Notes: generated by a model from the letters alone, not told the origin. A DNA stretch of 64,000 bases from Ehrlichia ruminantium (GCF_009728835.1 NZ_CP033455.1:1126448-1190447), one strand, 5' to 3'; numbered from the stretch's first letter, positions 53,284 to 62,408 are shown. Made by a program: numbers and translations.

Positions 53284-53832
53284 ATGTACGAGTATATCAC
53301 TAACATAACATCATATGGTAATGACACTTTTGAATCATTATTCAACACTACAACAAATACTACAGCCTCAGCAGAAGGCAGCAGTAATGTAAGCAAAATA
53401 TTAGTTCCAACTGCTATTGCTTTACTGGGAACAGCTGCTGTTCTAGGAACAATGGTATCACGACGTATAAAACGTTGGATACAAGGTAGTTCTGATATTG
53501 AAACATATGACATATCACCAGGGAACGATGAATCTGGCAATTTAGTCGAAATAAGATCAGAAAATAATGATGAATCTCAGAACCGTACAAAATATTCCAA
53601 CGGTTATACCTATAGGGGACTAAGAGTGATACTAGAAAGTACAAGTAGTAATGAAGACGTATCACAACCAAATACAAGCGAGGTACAACACACTAACACA
53701 CAAGAGTCTCTCTATCGTAACTATGTGGTAAGCAATCATGGCACAGAAGATATAGATGATGAACAAGCATTTTCACTTTCAGACGTAAGGCTAGTATTTC
53801 CATCAATAAACAATAAACAAGCGCATAATTAA
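53284..53832 (+). CDS. Uncharacterised membrane protein with Thr/Asn-rich N terminus
   Basis: 182 residues from the ATG at 53284, chosen because AAAGGA lies seven bases upstream; the frame is open 13 codons further but without such a site. The first 36 residues are polar (FNTTTNTTASAEGSSN), followed by one membrane segment at about 37-58 (ILVPTAIALLGTAAVLGTMV) and the basic stop-transfer sequence SRRIKRW. The remaining 120 residues are acidic, Ser/Asn-rich and probably disordered. Short Thr-rich ectodomain, membrane pass and acidic tail is the same order as in the larger protein at 62409. A hairpin terminator follows. Confidence 0.75.
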   Translation: MYEYITNITSYGNDTFESLFNTTTNTTASAEGSSNVSKILVPTAIALLGTAAVLGTMVSRRIKRWIQGSSDIETYDISPGNDESGNLVEIRSENNDESQNRTKYSNGYTYRGLRVILESTSSNEDVSQPNTSEVQHTNTQESLYRNYVVSNHGTEDIDDEQAFSLSDVRLVFPSINNKQAHN

Positions 53833-53903
53833 AATTAAAAATTGAAACTTCTTAACAATAAAAGATATATTTACCTGAAATTATCTTAATAAGCCACAAG
53901 GAC

Positions 53904-53935
53904 TGTACTACTGATAGAACAATATCAGTAGTACA
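53904..53935 (+). terminator. Strong hairpin after the 53284-53832 gene
   Basis: TGTACTACTGATA and TATCAGTAGTACA pair perfectly over 13 bases around the loop GAACAA, 71 bases after the stop. An imperfect T-rich stretch (AAAGTTTATTTTA) follows. It is the most stable short hairpin I noticed in the window and could also be a regulator-binding site. Confidence 0.55.
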
Positions 53936-54391
53936 ATATTAAAGTTTATTTTATCCACTTTCATACCAGAATAAATTTTAATATTACAATCATTTATATA
54001 TACAATACATTTAACAAAAATAAATTTAATGTTATCTAATTTTTTCATATTTTAAATTAGCATCCAACTTCATGAAAACATTAATCAAGACACTAAATTA
54101 ATATTGGTATCTATTCATGTAATAGATTCAATAAATCCACATCCTCTACATTACTCTTCATAGGACACCCTCTTAAAAACATAGCACACATTTTCTAATA
54201 CATTCAACTACATAAACTAGTATAGCCTCTAAATTAGCATGAGTTTTATATTGATGTTTAGTTGTAATAAAACTTTCTTCCTACATATTGCCTATTACTA
54301 ATTAATACTCATATACTTCACAAAAACATAAATTTTATTAACAATACTTTTTCGCTTACAATTAACTTTATTTAAGCAACTTGTTTACTAT
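53936..54391. other. Gene-free AT-rich gap
   Basis: About 455 bases upstream of mfd with nothing recognised. Confidence 0.45.
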
Positions 54392-57300
54392 ATGTATAAC
54401 ACTAATTACATTTCTAACATCCCATACACACTTGAACCACTTATTATCACAGAAATGTATAACAAAGGACTGATTGATTCTGCAATATACATAACAAATC
54501 ATAATGATTGTTTACATGGTTTATCATCTATCCTAAAATTCTATGTTCCTAACCTTAAAGTTATCGTATTCCCCGAATGGGACTCAATACCATATAAAAG
54601 AAGTTCACCCAACAATTCAATAATGACAGAACGAATAAAAAGCCTGTACTCTTTAATCAGCATTCAAAACAATATTCCATATATTATCATAACAACAGCT
54701 AATGCAGTTATACAAAAAGTATTACCTAGAAATGTAATATCACAAATAGTATTTAAAATTACAACACAACAAAACTTATCCATAAACCAAATTGAAAACT
54801 ATCTAACTACTCATGGATATATTAAGTTTTCAACAGTACATGATATAGGTGAATTTTCTATAAACAATAATATTATAGACATATTTCCCATGACATACAC
54901 AAATCCAATAAGAATTTACTTAAACGATAACTATATAGAATCAATTCAGGCATTTGATTGTAAAACACAATTAACACATAACTGTTCTTCTATAGATGAG
55001 ATACTAATCTATCCAGCTTCTGAAATAATAAAACAACAGAAAAATATAGAACAGTTTATAAAAATCTACAAAACAAAAACTAATCAAGATAAGAACTTAT
55101 TAGATACAATAATTTCTAGAAAAAAATACATAGGGGAAGAAAATTTCTTACCTTTATTTTACCAAGCAGAATTAGAAAACATTTTTAATTATACCAAAAA
55201 TATAACATTAATACTTAGCAATAAAATAATTGACCAAATTACACAACATTATAACAAGCTTATATCAACCTACAAAAACTCACTACACTACCAAGTAGCT
55301 CCTAGTCAATTATATATAAATCTTGAGAACTTTCAGTCAATTACTAGACAATTCAAAAAAATTATTTTCTTAACAGCAGATAAATTGGAAGACGTTAATA
55401 TTGAGATACAAAACCCACAATATAATCTCAGCAAAATTAAGAAAGTACCTAACTTTAAAGTATTAGCAGAACAAGAACAAATTGATATATTTGAAATTTT
55501 CGCACGATATATTAAAAGTAAACACGATACACATAAGCTACTAATAGCATGTAACTCTATAGAAACCCTAGAATACATACAAAGCAAACTCAAACCATTT
55601 AATATACAACTAAATCAGGTAAATAATTATAGTGAAATTAACAACACATATAATATAACCATACTACAAATAAACAATAGTTTTGCTACTGAATCCATTA
55701 TTACAATTGCAGAAGATACCTTACTTCACACAGAATCAATAAAAGAAAACATATCAAATGTCATAAGCCAAGCCATTGACCTTAACATAGGTGACATAAT
55801 AATACATAAAGATTATGGCATTGGTAAGGTAGTAAAACTTGAAACCATTAAAATTTTAGATCATTACCATGATTTCATTAAGATAGAATATTACAACAAT
55901 GACAAGCTGTTTTTACCTGTAGAAAATATTAATTTGATAACCCGATATAGTAATCAAGATAGTAATATAACATTAGACAGATTAGGAAGTACGTCATGGC
56001 AACAACGTCAAACTAAATTAAAAAAACATATAAGAAAAATTGCCAAAGAACTAATTGCAGTAGAAGCAGCAAGACAATTAATGCAAGGGACATCATTCCC
56101 ACCTGATGATACATACATAAACTTTTGTAATGAATTTGCTTACATTGAAACAACAGACCAACTACAAGCTATTAAGGATATAGAAGATGATTTATCCAGT
56201 GGCAAAATAATGAATAGACTGATATGCGGAGATACAGGATTTGGAAAAACAGAAGTAGCGTTAAGAGCAGCATTCCTAGTAGCTTCCAGAAACTATCAGG
56301 TTGCAATAATAGTCCCAACTACTTTATTATGTAAACAACATTTTGCAATTTTTACTGAAAGATTTAAAAACTTTCCAAATATCAAGGTAAAACAACTGTC
56401 TAAAATTGTTGACAAACTTGAAGCAAAAAAAATAAAAGAAAACATATCATGTGGACAAGTACATATAATCATAGGAACACACGCTGTATTATCAAAAGAT
56501 ATTAACTTCTTCAATCTCAGTTTAATTATTATAGATGAAGAACAACAATTTGGAGTCAAGCAAAAAGAATTACTAAAAAAAATAAAACCAAACGTCCATG
56601 TACTATCACTATCTGCAACCCCAATACCAAGAACACTACATATGTCACTATGTGGCATAAAGAACCTAAGTTTAATCAAAACACCACCAAAAGATAGATT
56701 ACCAGTTACAACATACACAACAAATTACAATGATAACATTATTAGAGATGCTATAATCCACGAGTACGAAAGGGGAGGAAAAATATTTTACGTCTGTCCA
56801 CAGATTAACAATATCAAAAATATCAGCGATAATTTAACTAGATTACTACCAAACATTAGGGTAGGAATTGCACATGGCCAGTTACCTTCTAACGAACTTG
56901 AGAATGTCATGAACGACTTCCTTGACGGTAAATTTACAATATTACTTACAACATCAATCATAGAATGTGGTCTAGATATTCCCCAGGCTAATACGATTAT
57001 CATACATAATGCAGATATGTTTGGGCTTGCACAACTTTATCAACTAAAAGGTAGGGTAGGACGGAGTAATATTAGAGGCTATGCATACCTGATATTATCA
57101 GATAAAACAACTAGTATATCAGAACGAAGATTAGAAATAATACAATCAATAGATTCTATAAATTCAGGATTTTCATTATCGCTTCATGATATGGACATTA
57201 GAGGCTTTGGCAATATAATTGGAGAAGAACAATCAGGAAATATAAAAGACATTGGTATTGAATTATATCAACAAATGCTAGAAGAAGAGTTAAATAATGC

Positions 57301-57769
57301 AAACCAATGCTCTAAAAACCTTTATCATATAAACATTAATATCAACATAAATATTAGAATTCCAGAGCATTACATTTACGATATAGGCTTAAGAATTAAC
57401 ACGTATAAAAGAATAGGCAATCTCAAAACAAAAGAAGAAATAGATAGTTTTCACATAGAACTCATTAGAAAATTTGGCAAACTACCAGATGAGGTAGAAA
57501 ACTTATTAAATATCATATATATAAAACAGTTGTGTCTATTAATTGGCATTTATGAAATTGAACAAGTAAAGAACGTTTTAAACTTTAAAATACATAATGG
57601 CATAACTTTTTCAAAGGCAGTACTAGATTATTTAATTAATCATCCATTAATTTTAAAGATACAGAACGACAACATTTCAATGTTAATTAACAGTACTTCA
57701 TTGTGCATAATAAAATTTATAATACATCATCTCAAGAGAATGATACTATTGCTATCACATCCAACCTGA
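54392..57769 (+). CDS. mfd: Transcription-repair coupling factor
   Basis: A 1125-residue SF2 translocase that removes RNA polymerase stalled at DNA lesions and recruits UvrA for excision repair. The N-terminal UvrB-like region has FPEWDSIPYKRSSPNN near 65-80. The RNA-polymerase-interacting CarD-like domain begins near 463 (IGDIIIHKDYGIGKVVKL). The helicase core has Walker A GDTGFGKTEVALRAAF near 612, the DEEQQFGVKQKE box near 714, SATPIPRTL, and LKGRVGRSNIRGYAYLI in motif VI. A C-terminal TRCF domain follows from about 980. Length is normal for Mfd (about 1150). The coding strand is A/C-rich, as expected for a gene transcribed against the local strand bias. It stands alone. Confidence 0.96.
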   Translation: MYNTNYISNIPYTLEPLIITEMYNKGLIDSAIYITNHNDCLHGLSSILKFYVPNLKVIVFPEWDSIPYKRSSPNNSIMTERIKSLYSLISIQNNIPYIIITTANAVIQKVLPRNVISQIVFKITTQQNLSINQIENYLTTHGYIKFSTVHDIGEFSINNNIIDIFPMTYTNPIRIYLNDNYIESIQAFDCKTQLTHNCSSIDEILIYPASEIIKQQKNIEQFIKIYKTKTNQDKNLLDTIISRKKYIGEENFLPLFYQAELENIFNYTKNITLILSNKIIDQITQHYNKLISTYKNSLHYQVAPSQLYINLENFQSITRQFKKIIFLTADKLEDVNIEIQNPQYNLSKIKKVPNFKVLAEQEQIDIFEIFARYIKSKHDTHKLLIACNSIETLEYIQSKLKPFNIQLNQVNNYSEINNTYNITILQINNSFATESIITIAEDTLLHTESIKENISNVISQAIDLNIGDIIIHKDYGIGKVVKLETIKILDHYHDFIKIEYYNNDKLFLPVENINLITRYSNQDSNITLDRLGSTSWQQRQTKLKKHIRKIAKELIAVEAARQLMQGTSFPPDDTYINFCNEFAYIETTDQLQAIKDIEDDLSSGKIMNRLICGDTGFGKTEVALRAAFLVASRNYQVAIIVPTTLLCKQHFAIFTERFKNFPNIKVKQLSKIVDKLEAKKIKENISCGQVHIIIGTHAVLSKDINFFNLSLIIIDEEQQFGVKQKELLKKIKPNVHVLSLSATPIPRTLHMSLCGIKNLSLIKTPPKDRLPVTTYTTNYNDNIIRDAIIHEYERGGKIFYVCPQINNIKNISDNLTRLLPNIRVGIAHGQLPSNELENVMNDFLDGKFTILLTTSIIECGLDIPQANTIIIHNADMFGLAQLYQLKGRVGRSNIRGYAYLILSDKTTSISERRLEIIQSIDSINSGFSLSLHDMDIRGFGNIIGEEQSGNIKDIGIELYQQMLEEELNNANQCSKNLYHININININIRIPEHYIYDIGLRINTYKRIGNLKTKEEIDSFHIELIRKFGKLPDEVENLLNIIYIKQLCLLIGIYEIEQVKNVLNFKIHNGITFSKAVLDYLINHPLILKIQNDNISMLINSTSLCIIKFIIHHLKRMILLLSHPT

Positions 57770-58359
57770 ATCACGCATACATAATATGTGAAAATATCAT
57801 AGCACAAATAAGGACAATCTAAAAAAATCTATTATATAGTTTCTCAGCAGTAGTAACATCAAATACAGAATTGTACTATTTAAAAACTATATAAATCCCT
57901 CTTATACTAAAAACACTTCATATTATAAGTTTTCTACCAAGAATGTATACTTAAAAGAATAATCATCTTTGAATTGAAATACTATTCAACCACACTAGAT
58001 GTACATTCGTATAAGCAATAGCTAAGTGTTATTGTATATATGTAGTAATGATGTATCACATCTAACATTATACTTACCAACAAGATTAAAAAAATAACAT
58101 TAAAATACCATCTCGTGCTTTGTGTAGTATTGCACATAACTACACTGTATATACGTTACAATGTACTCGAAACAAAAAATTTTATTAAACTGTAACAGTA
58201 TTTAAAACAACTTAAATACTGTAAACAAGCATATTTTTAATATAAGTTAAACTAGAACCATATACCATAATTTCTATACTTAATAAATCATCCAATCTGC
58301 CATTACTTCCTAGTAGAATAGGTACTATATTAACTACTTATAAATGTATTACACTTACG
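57770..58359. other. Gene-free gap between convergent mfd and the poly-G family
   Basis: About 590 AT-rich bases without recognisable features. Confidence 0.45.
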
Positions 58360-58743
58360 TTATAAACAAAAGAAATTAGAACGACTAAGCCTCAAACCAT
58401 ATAATTCCGTTAATGAATTTTGTAATACACTATTAGGGCTTTCACTACTGTCACAAGCTGAATTTTCAATTAGATCTTCCCCCCCCCCCTCTCTCTCTGA
58501 ATTTTCTTCCTGACTATCTTCAGTACTTTCTACTTCCTCTGGAAATATTAACCTATCTACAATATTGTACCCATCTAAGCACATTACCAATATACCCATT
58601 GCTACATTAAAAAAAAACACAGCATAACAGAGCCGATGTTTTTCATGTTGCTCATTACTTTCCACACTACAAAAAAACCTATTAGCAAAATCAAGTAATA
58701 CGAACAACAATACTAACCTTTTTATTATTTTATTTACATCCAT
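58360..58743 (-). CDS. Poly-G family paralogue 1 (long frame as sequenced)
   Basis: 127 residues from the ATG at 58743 (MDVNKIIKRLVLLFVLLDFANRFF). The start is placed by alignment with the next three genes, all of which begin a few residues before a KRLVLxLLxxDxANxF-like membrane segment; an ATG eight codons upstream falls in the shared leader. A second hydrophobic stretch lies at about 43-58. The acidic C-terminal part contains a G11 tract at 58479-58489 preceded by a GA dinucleotide run, encoding EREGGGED. In the present frame 35 or so residues follow the tract; the two other frames stop within a few codons. It is the most diverged of the four full-length copies. Confidence 0.75.
   Translation of the reverse strand: MDVNKIIKRLVLLFVLLDFANRFFCSVESNEQHEKHRLCYAVFFFNVAMGILVMCLDGYNIVDRLIFPEEVESTEDSQEENSEREGGGEDLIENSACDSSESPNSVLQNSLTELYGLRLSRSNFFCL
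58479..58489 (-). repeat. Homopolymer C11 (G11 on the coding strand) next to a TC run
   Basis: Eleven C followed by TCTCTCTCT. Both are slippage-prone and both lie inside the coding frame of the gene at 58360-58743. Confidence 0.95.
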
Positions 58744-58820
58744 GACACTCACCAATAAATAACACACACATTGTTAACGTACATAATAATTAATAAATTA
58801 CTATTGTTACTATCATTACC

Positions 58821-58915
58821 TCATCTACGATTAATATCAGCACCATCCCTATTATTTTGCAATTCTACTTCTGGATTCACTAACATATGACCTGGTGGTT
58901 CACCAGCATCCACCA
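58821..58915 (-). other. Rest of the conserved tail of paralogue 2, out of frame as sequenced
   Basis: In the frame that starts with AGA at 58946, directly after the G tract, the sequence reads RMVQEQGMHLMVDAG and later HMLVNPEVELQNNRDGAD, with a TGA at 58823-58821. It aligns without gaps to the tails of the next two paralogues. One added G at 58947-58957 would fuse it to the gene at 58916-59353. Confidence 0.75.
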
Positions 58916-59353
58916 TTAAGTGCATACCTTGTTCTTGAACCATTCTCCCCCCCCCCCTTCGGGATCTGGTATAGGTTCTTCTATTCCAGCCATTGCTGGG
59001 TTTTGCCCCTGATTCATTCCTTGAGCTACTGCCCCTTCTACATTCCCACCAATATCATTCTGATGATTCTCAGGTCTTCCGAATATGTAATCAAACACAC
59101 ATGCAATCTGTTCCTGTATCTGGTCTGATAATAATAGATCAGCACAATATTCGATTAAAGCTGACATATCAGGATCATTATACAGCATAACACCAAACAT
59201 AACCAATTGAATACAGAAGTAACATGCCAACATGGACATAGATTGACCATCACGTACTTCGTTACTAAACTCATTAGCACAATCAAAGAATAATAGAATT
59301 AAAACTAGGCGTTTTAATTCCTCTTGTAATTCTCTTAATTGTTCTTCATTCAT
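58916..59353 (-). CDS. Poly-G family paralogue 2 (short frame as sequenced)
   Basis: A 145-residue protein with a Glu/Leu/Arg-rich start (MNEEQLRELQEELKRLVLI), two hydrophobic segments at about 15-27 and 40-58 that could form a membrane hairpin, an acidic Gln/Asn-rich middle, and the shared block AGIEEPIPDPEGGGG that ends in the G11 tract. After the tract the present frame gives only EWFKNKVCT. Shifting by +1 G gives a 177-residue protein ending at 58821 with the conserved tail. The leader GGTGATGAGTT before the ATG is shared with the next copies. Members of a poly(G:C)-tract family in E. canis have been proposed to phase-vary; this looks like the same type. Confidence 0.82.
   Translation of the reverse strand: MNEEQLRELQEELKRLVLILLFFDCANEFSNEVRDGQSMSMLACYFCIQLVMFGVMLYNDPDMSALIEYCADLLLSDQIQEQIACVFDYIFGRPENHQNDIGGNVEGAVAQGMNQGQNPAMAGIEEPIPDPEGGGGEWFKNKVCT
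58947..58957 (-). repeat. Homopolymer C11 (G11 on the coding strand)
   Basis: Eleven C inside the coding region of paralogue 2. With 12 or 9 G the downstream conserved tail would be in frame. Confidence 0.95.
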
Positions 59354-59392
59354 AACTCATCACCAAATAACTTAAACATACTTACTACTAAC

Positions 59393-59511
59393 TCACCCAC
59401 GATTAATATCTGCACCATTTCTCTCATTTTGCAATTCTACTTCTGGATTCACTAACATATAACCTGGTGCTCCACCATGATCCATCGCTAAGTTTATATC
59501 TTGTCCTTGAA
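59393..59511 (-). other. Conserved tail of paralogue 3, out of frame as sequenced
   Basis: From AGA at 59518 the frame reads RIVQGQDINLAMDHGGAPG then YMLVNPEVELQNERNGAD and stops at 59395-59393. The stop lies 39 bases from the ATG of paralogue 2. Almost identical in sequence to the tail of paralogue 4. Confidence 0.75.
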
Positions 59512-60006
59512 CTATTCTCCCCCCCCCCCCTCGGGATCTGGTATAGGTTCTTCCATTCCAGCCATTGCTAGGTCTTGTTCCTCGTCCATTTCCTGATCTA
59601 CTCTCCCTTCTATTGGATTACCTAATTCTTCATCTTGCCCTTGATTCTCTAGCCATCTCGGGTCATCCAACATATTCTCAAATACTTGACCTGGTTGTTG
59701 ATCTAACAACAAATTGTTCATTTGTTGCCCTACTAATCCTACTCCATTATTAAAACCACCACCTATCTCAGCAAGCACACGACGAATTAATCTTCTTACC
59801 TGAGGGAATGTTAATAGTTCAACAACCAACATCGCCCATACAAAAACAAGTTGCATCCAGAAGTAACATAATATCCTTGTATCAGATTGTGTATAATACA
59901 TATCTTGACCAAATCCATCAGCACAATCAAAGACTAATAGTATGAAAACTATGTTTCTTAACTCTTCTCGTAATTCTTGTAATTCTCTTAATAGTTCTTC
60001 ATCCAT
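59512..60006 (-). CDS. Poly-G family paralogue 3 (short frame as sequenced)
   Basis: A 164-residue protein. The N terminus MDEELLRELQELREELRNIV leads into the membrane segment FILLVFDCADGF at about 21-32, and a second hydrophobic segment lies at about 45-65 (YFWMQLVFVWAMLVVELL). The middle has a block shared with paralogue 4, LLLDQQPGQVFENMLDDPRW. The C-terminal part is AGMEEPIPDPEGGGGE, ending right after the G12 tract. One added G would extend it to 204 residues, ending at 59393. The present stop leaves an odd 158-base gap to paralogue 2, whereas the extended stop leaves 39 bases. Confidence 0.82.
   Translation of the reverse strand: MDEELLRELQELREELRNIVFILLVFDCADGFGQDMYYTQSDTRILCYFWMQLVFVWAMLVVELLTFPQVRRLIRRVLAEIGGGFNNGVGLVGQQMNNLLLDQQPGQVFENMLDDPRWLENQGQDEELGNPIEGRVDQEMDEEQDLAMAGMEEPIPDPEGGGGE
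59519..59530 (-). repeat. Homopolymer C12 (G12 on the coding strand)
   Basis: Twelve C in the coding region of paralogue 3, in the context GATCCCGA-G12-AGAATAG on the coding strand. Confidence 0.95.
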
Positions 60007-60045
60007 AACTTACCACTAAATAACTTAAACATACTTACTATTAAC

Positions 60046-60164
60046 TCATCCACGATTAATATCTGCACCATTTCTCTCATTTTGCAATTCTACTTCTGGA
60101 TTCACTAACATATAACCTGGTGCTCCACCATGATCCATCGCTAAGTTTATATCTTGTCCTTGAA
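60046..60164 (-). other. Conserved tail of paralogue 4, out of frame as sequenced
   Basis: From AGA at 60171 the frame reads RIVQGQDINLAMDHGG and later YMLVNPEVELQNERNG, stopping at 60048-60046, 39 bases before the ATG of paralogue 3. Confidence 0.75.
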
Positions 60165-60683
60165 CTATTCTCCCCCCCCCCCTCCTTCGGGATCTGGTAT
60201 AGGTTCTTCCATTCCAGCTACTGCTGGGTTTTGTTCCCAGTGCACTCCCTGATCTACTACCCTTTCTGCTGGATTATCCAATTCCTCATCTTGTTCTTGA
60301 TTCTCTAACCATCTCAGATCATTCAACATATTCTCTAATATTTGACCTGGTTGTTGATTCAATAATAAATTGCCCATCCGTTGTTCTACTACATCTTCTA
60401 TAACATTATTTTGGTTCTCTACGCGTTCTGGTATAATACCTAAAATACCTGCAATTTGATTCTGCACACGTTCGGGAAATATAACATCAATAACGTTCTG
60501 AACAAGAGCTAACATTCTATCGTCCATACATACAATAATACCGGCAAGAATTGCCTGGCAACATAAGTAATATATCTCCCTAATATTAGGCTGATCACAA
60601 CTATACATACCTTCCCCAAATCGGTCAGCACAATCAAATACTAAGAGTATTAATACTAACTCCCTTAATTGTTCTGCATTCAT
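60165..60683 (-). CDS. Poly-G family paralogue 4 (short frame as sequenced)
   Basis: A 172-residue protein beginning MNAEQLRELVLILLVFDCAD, with hydrophobic segments at about 8-17 and 33-50, then a helical stretch with two related units (IFPERVQNQIAGILGI and IIPERVENQNNVIEDV), the LLLNQQPGQILENMLND block and the end AGMEEPIPDPEGGGGGE. The G11 tract is preceded by GGA, giving five Gly. With one extra G the protein would run to 212 residues at 60046. It is the 5'-most full-length member of the array in transcription order, so the promoter probably lies between 60684 and 60950. Confidence 0.82.
   Translation of the reverse strand: MNAEQLRELVLILLVFDCADRFGEGMYSCDQPNIREIYYLCCQAILAGIIVCMDDRMLALVQNVIDVIFPERVQNQIAGILGIIPERVENQNNVIEDVVEQRMGNLLLNQQPGQILENMLNDLRWLENQEQDEELDNPAERVVDQGVHWEQNPAVAGMEEPIPDPEGGGGGE
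60172..60182 (-). repeat. Homopolymer C11 (G11 on the coding strand)
   Basis: Eleven C in the coding region of paralogue 4, followed by TCC on the plus strand. Confidence 0.95.
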
Positions 60684-60748
60684 AATTCACCAGCTAAATA
60701 ATACGCAATAACTAATACCCTAGTGCCATAAACATTACTACTAAACCA

Positions 60749-60949
60749 TTAATTGAGTAACAGCAGTATAATTTTGTTACTTTGCAATTCTATACATGTA
60801 CTCTGTAAAGTATAATCTGTTATGTTATTATCACATATTATTAGAGGTACAACTATGCTGTATTGCACTCCCCCCCCCTTGGGACTTAGTCTAAGTTTTT
60901 CACTTACATCCATTATCGAGTTTTCTTTTTGGCTTGGTCTTTGAATCAT
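60749..60949 (-). pseudogene. Truncated fifth member of the poly-G family, read through into the tail
   Basis: A 66-codon frame (MIQRPSQKENSIMDVSEKLR). From the internal ATG it aligns codon for codon with the end of the other paralogues: MDVSEKLRLSPKGGG against MAGMEEPIPDPEGGG. After a G9 tract it continues in the same frame into SIVVPLII and YTLQSTCIELQS, which match IVQ and YMLVNPEVELQN of the conserved tail. The N-terminal membrane region is missing. It is either a decayed remnant or a short member. It matters because both halves lie in one frame here. Confidence 0.55.
60870..60878 (-). repeat. Homopolymer C9 (G9 on the coding strand)
   Basis: Nine C in the truncated fifth copy. Shorter than the other tracts, so probably more stable. 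Confidence 0.95.
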
Positions 60950-61392
60950 AACACACTAGTAAACAACACACATATATACCTAATTATATATAATAACTAA
61001 TTGATGTCTACATATTATAAAAAAAAGAATGCGGCAAATAATACCCTAGCATATAAAACAATAAAGATAGAACAAGAAATAACCGAACAATTTTTATACC
61101 TATGTGTTAATCGTCCAACATATAACCTAAAATACTTATTAGACAGTAAATAACCATATATACAAGAAACACATTTCTATAACAGGTCTACATTATTGTA
61201 TAAATACTTTATGCCCTTATGTGTAAATACTACAAATTACTTGATAACTCTAAATAATAACCTAAAACCTAGTATTCCAACTTCTGCTTCCTAATAAAAA
61301 AATTACAACAAATACAGAAGCAAATACCCATAATGCAGTGAAATAATATAATATTGAGTAACTTCATAAAACCAATTTATTATAAACCACAT
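60950..61392. other. Gene-free AT-rich gap
   Basis: About 440 bases with nothing recognised beyond the TAGTGTGTT leader at its left edge. Confidence 0.45.
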
Positions 61393-61866
61393 TTAGTGCT
61401 GCTGAGCTCTTTCAGTGCCTAACTCCTGTATATCAATATCTCTAAAATTGACAAAATCCCACCCATCATCGCTATTGCTATCGGTAGTATCAACACCAAC
61501 ATCACTGTTGCCACTATGACCCTCAGATTCAAGATCGGAATTACTATTTTCTTGACTCTGGTCTATATCGTCTGGACCAGAAGCACTGCCTACACTTGAA
61601 CTAGTACCTGTACTCTCCTCTACATCTACATCATCTGTATTGCAATGACCATCTTGTTGCTCAATATCCTGCTCTTGACTACGATCACCAATACATGAGG
61701 ATACAGCACAAAATACAGAAACTGCTACTAGAGCACATACAACACCTCCTATGAAAGCGTCAGTCCCATTATTACGAGACCCACCTTCTTCTACAAATAT
61801 CCCCCTATGTCCTAGCACAAACCCAAGTATACCTGCAGCAGTTCCTAACATTGCACGACCGTTCAT
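61393..61866 (-). CDS. Uncharacterised membrane protein with acidic Ser-rich tail
   Basis: A 157-residue protein; AGGAGTGTGTT directly before the ATG is a strong ribosome-binding site. Two hydrophobic segments (about 3-20, MLGTAAGILGFVLG, and 33-55, AFIGGVVCALVAVSVFCAVSS) suggest a membrane hairpin. The remaining 100 residues are Asp/Ser/Glu-rich with no hydrophobic core, for example EESTGTSSSVGSASGPDD, and are probably disordered. Acidic Ser-rich tails are usual in Ehrlichia secreted and surface proteins, but no repeat or known motif is present. It lies between the poly-G family and the Ser/Thr-rich protein at 62409. Function unknown. Confidence 0.76.
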   Translation of the reverse strand: MNGRAMLGTAAGILGFVLGHRGIFVEEGGSRNNGTDAFIGGVVCALVAVSVFCAVSSCIGDRSQEQDIEQQDGHCNTDDVDVEESTGTSSSVGSASGPDDIDQSQENSNSDLESEGHSGNSDVGVDTTDSNSDDGWDFVNFRDIDIQELGTERAQQH

Positions 61867-62408
61867 AACACACTCCTAGATAACACACATATTCATGATA
61901 TGTAGATTATACCAATGAAAAAGTCAATATCTTATTATATCGCAGCACGCTATACTGGAGTAATACAAAATGTAGTAAAACTATAAGTAGTATTACCAGA
62001 AAATTACTAAATTAATTACTTAAATTATCAACATTACCTAGAAAATTTACATCTCTATATTAATGTTCAACATTCGTATTAGAGTTCACACAGTAACACT
62101 GATAACAGTTATACAAAATACATGTATAAGTAATATTATTACTACACATAAATATATACTACATTACCTGGCCAATTCAAATAGGAAGTAATATAAACAA
62201 AATTCTCTATAGATTATATACTTGATACAACATATCCTTAGTACAACCAAATAAGTAATACCATTCTCACTAGCAAAAAAACATAACATATAAAATCAAT
62301 CGATAACAACAACAATTATATAATTACTATATTCATAACTAACACTATAAAATTACTATCATAAAAATATAAAAGCATTATCTCAACATAGATTATATCT
62401 AAGCTAGC
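61867..62408. other. Gene-free AT-rich gap
   Basis: About 540 bases with no gene, repeat or RNA recognised. Confidence 0.45.

Noticed and set aside
58895..60308. Plus-strand frames opposite the poly-G family
   Set aside because: They repeat from copy to copy only because the coding sequences on the other strand are paralogous; they have no ribosome-binding sites.
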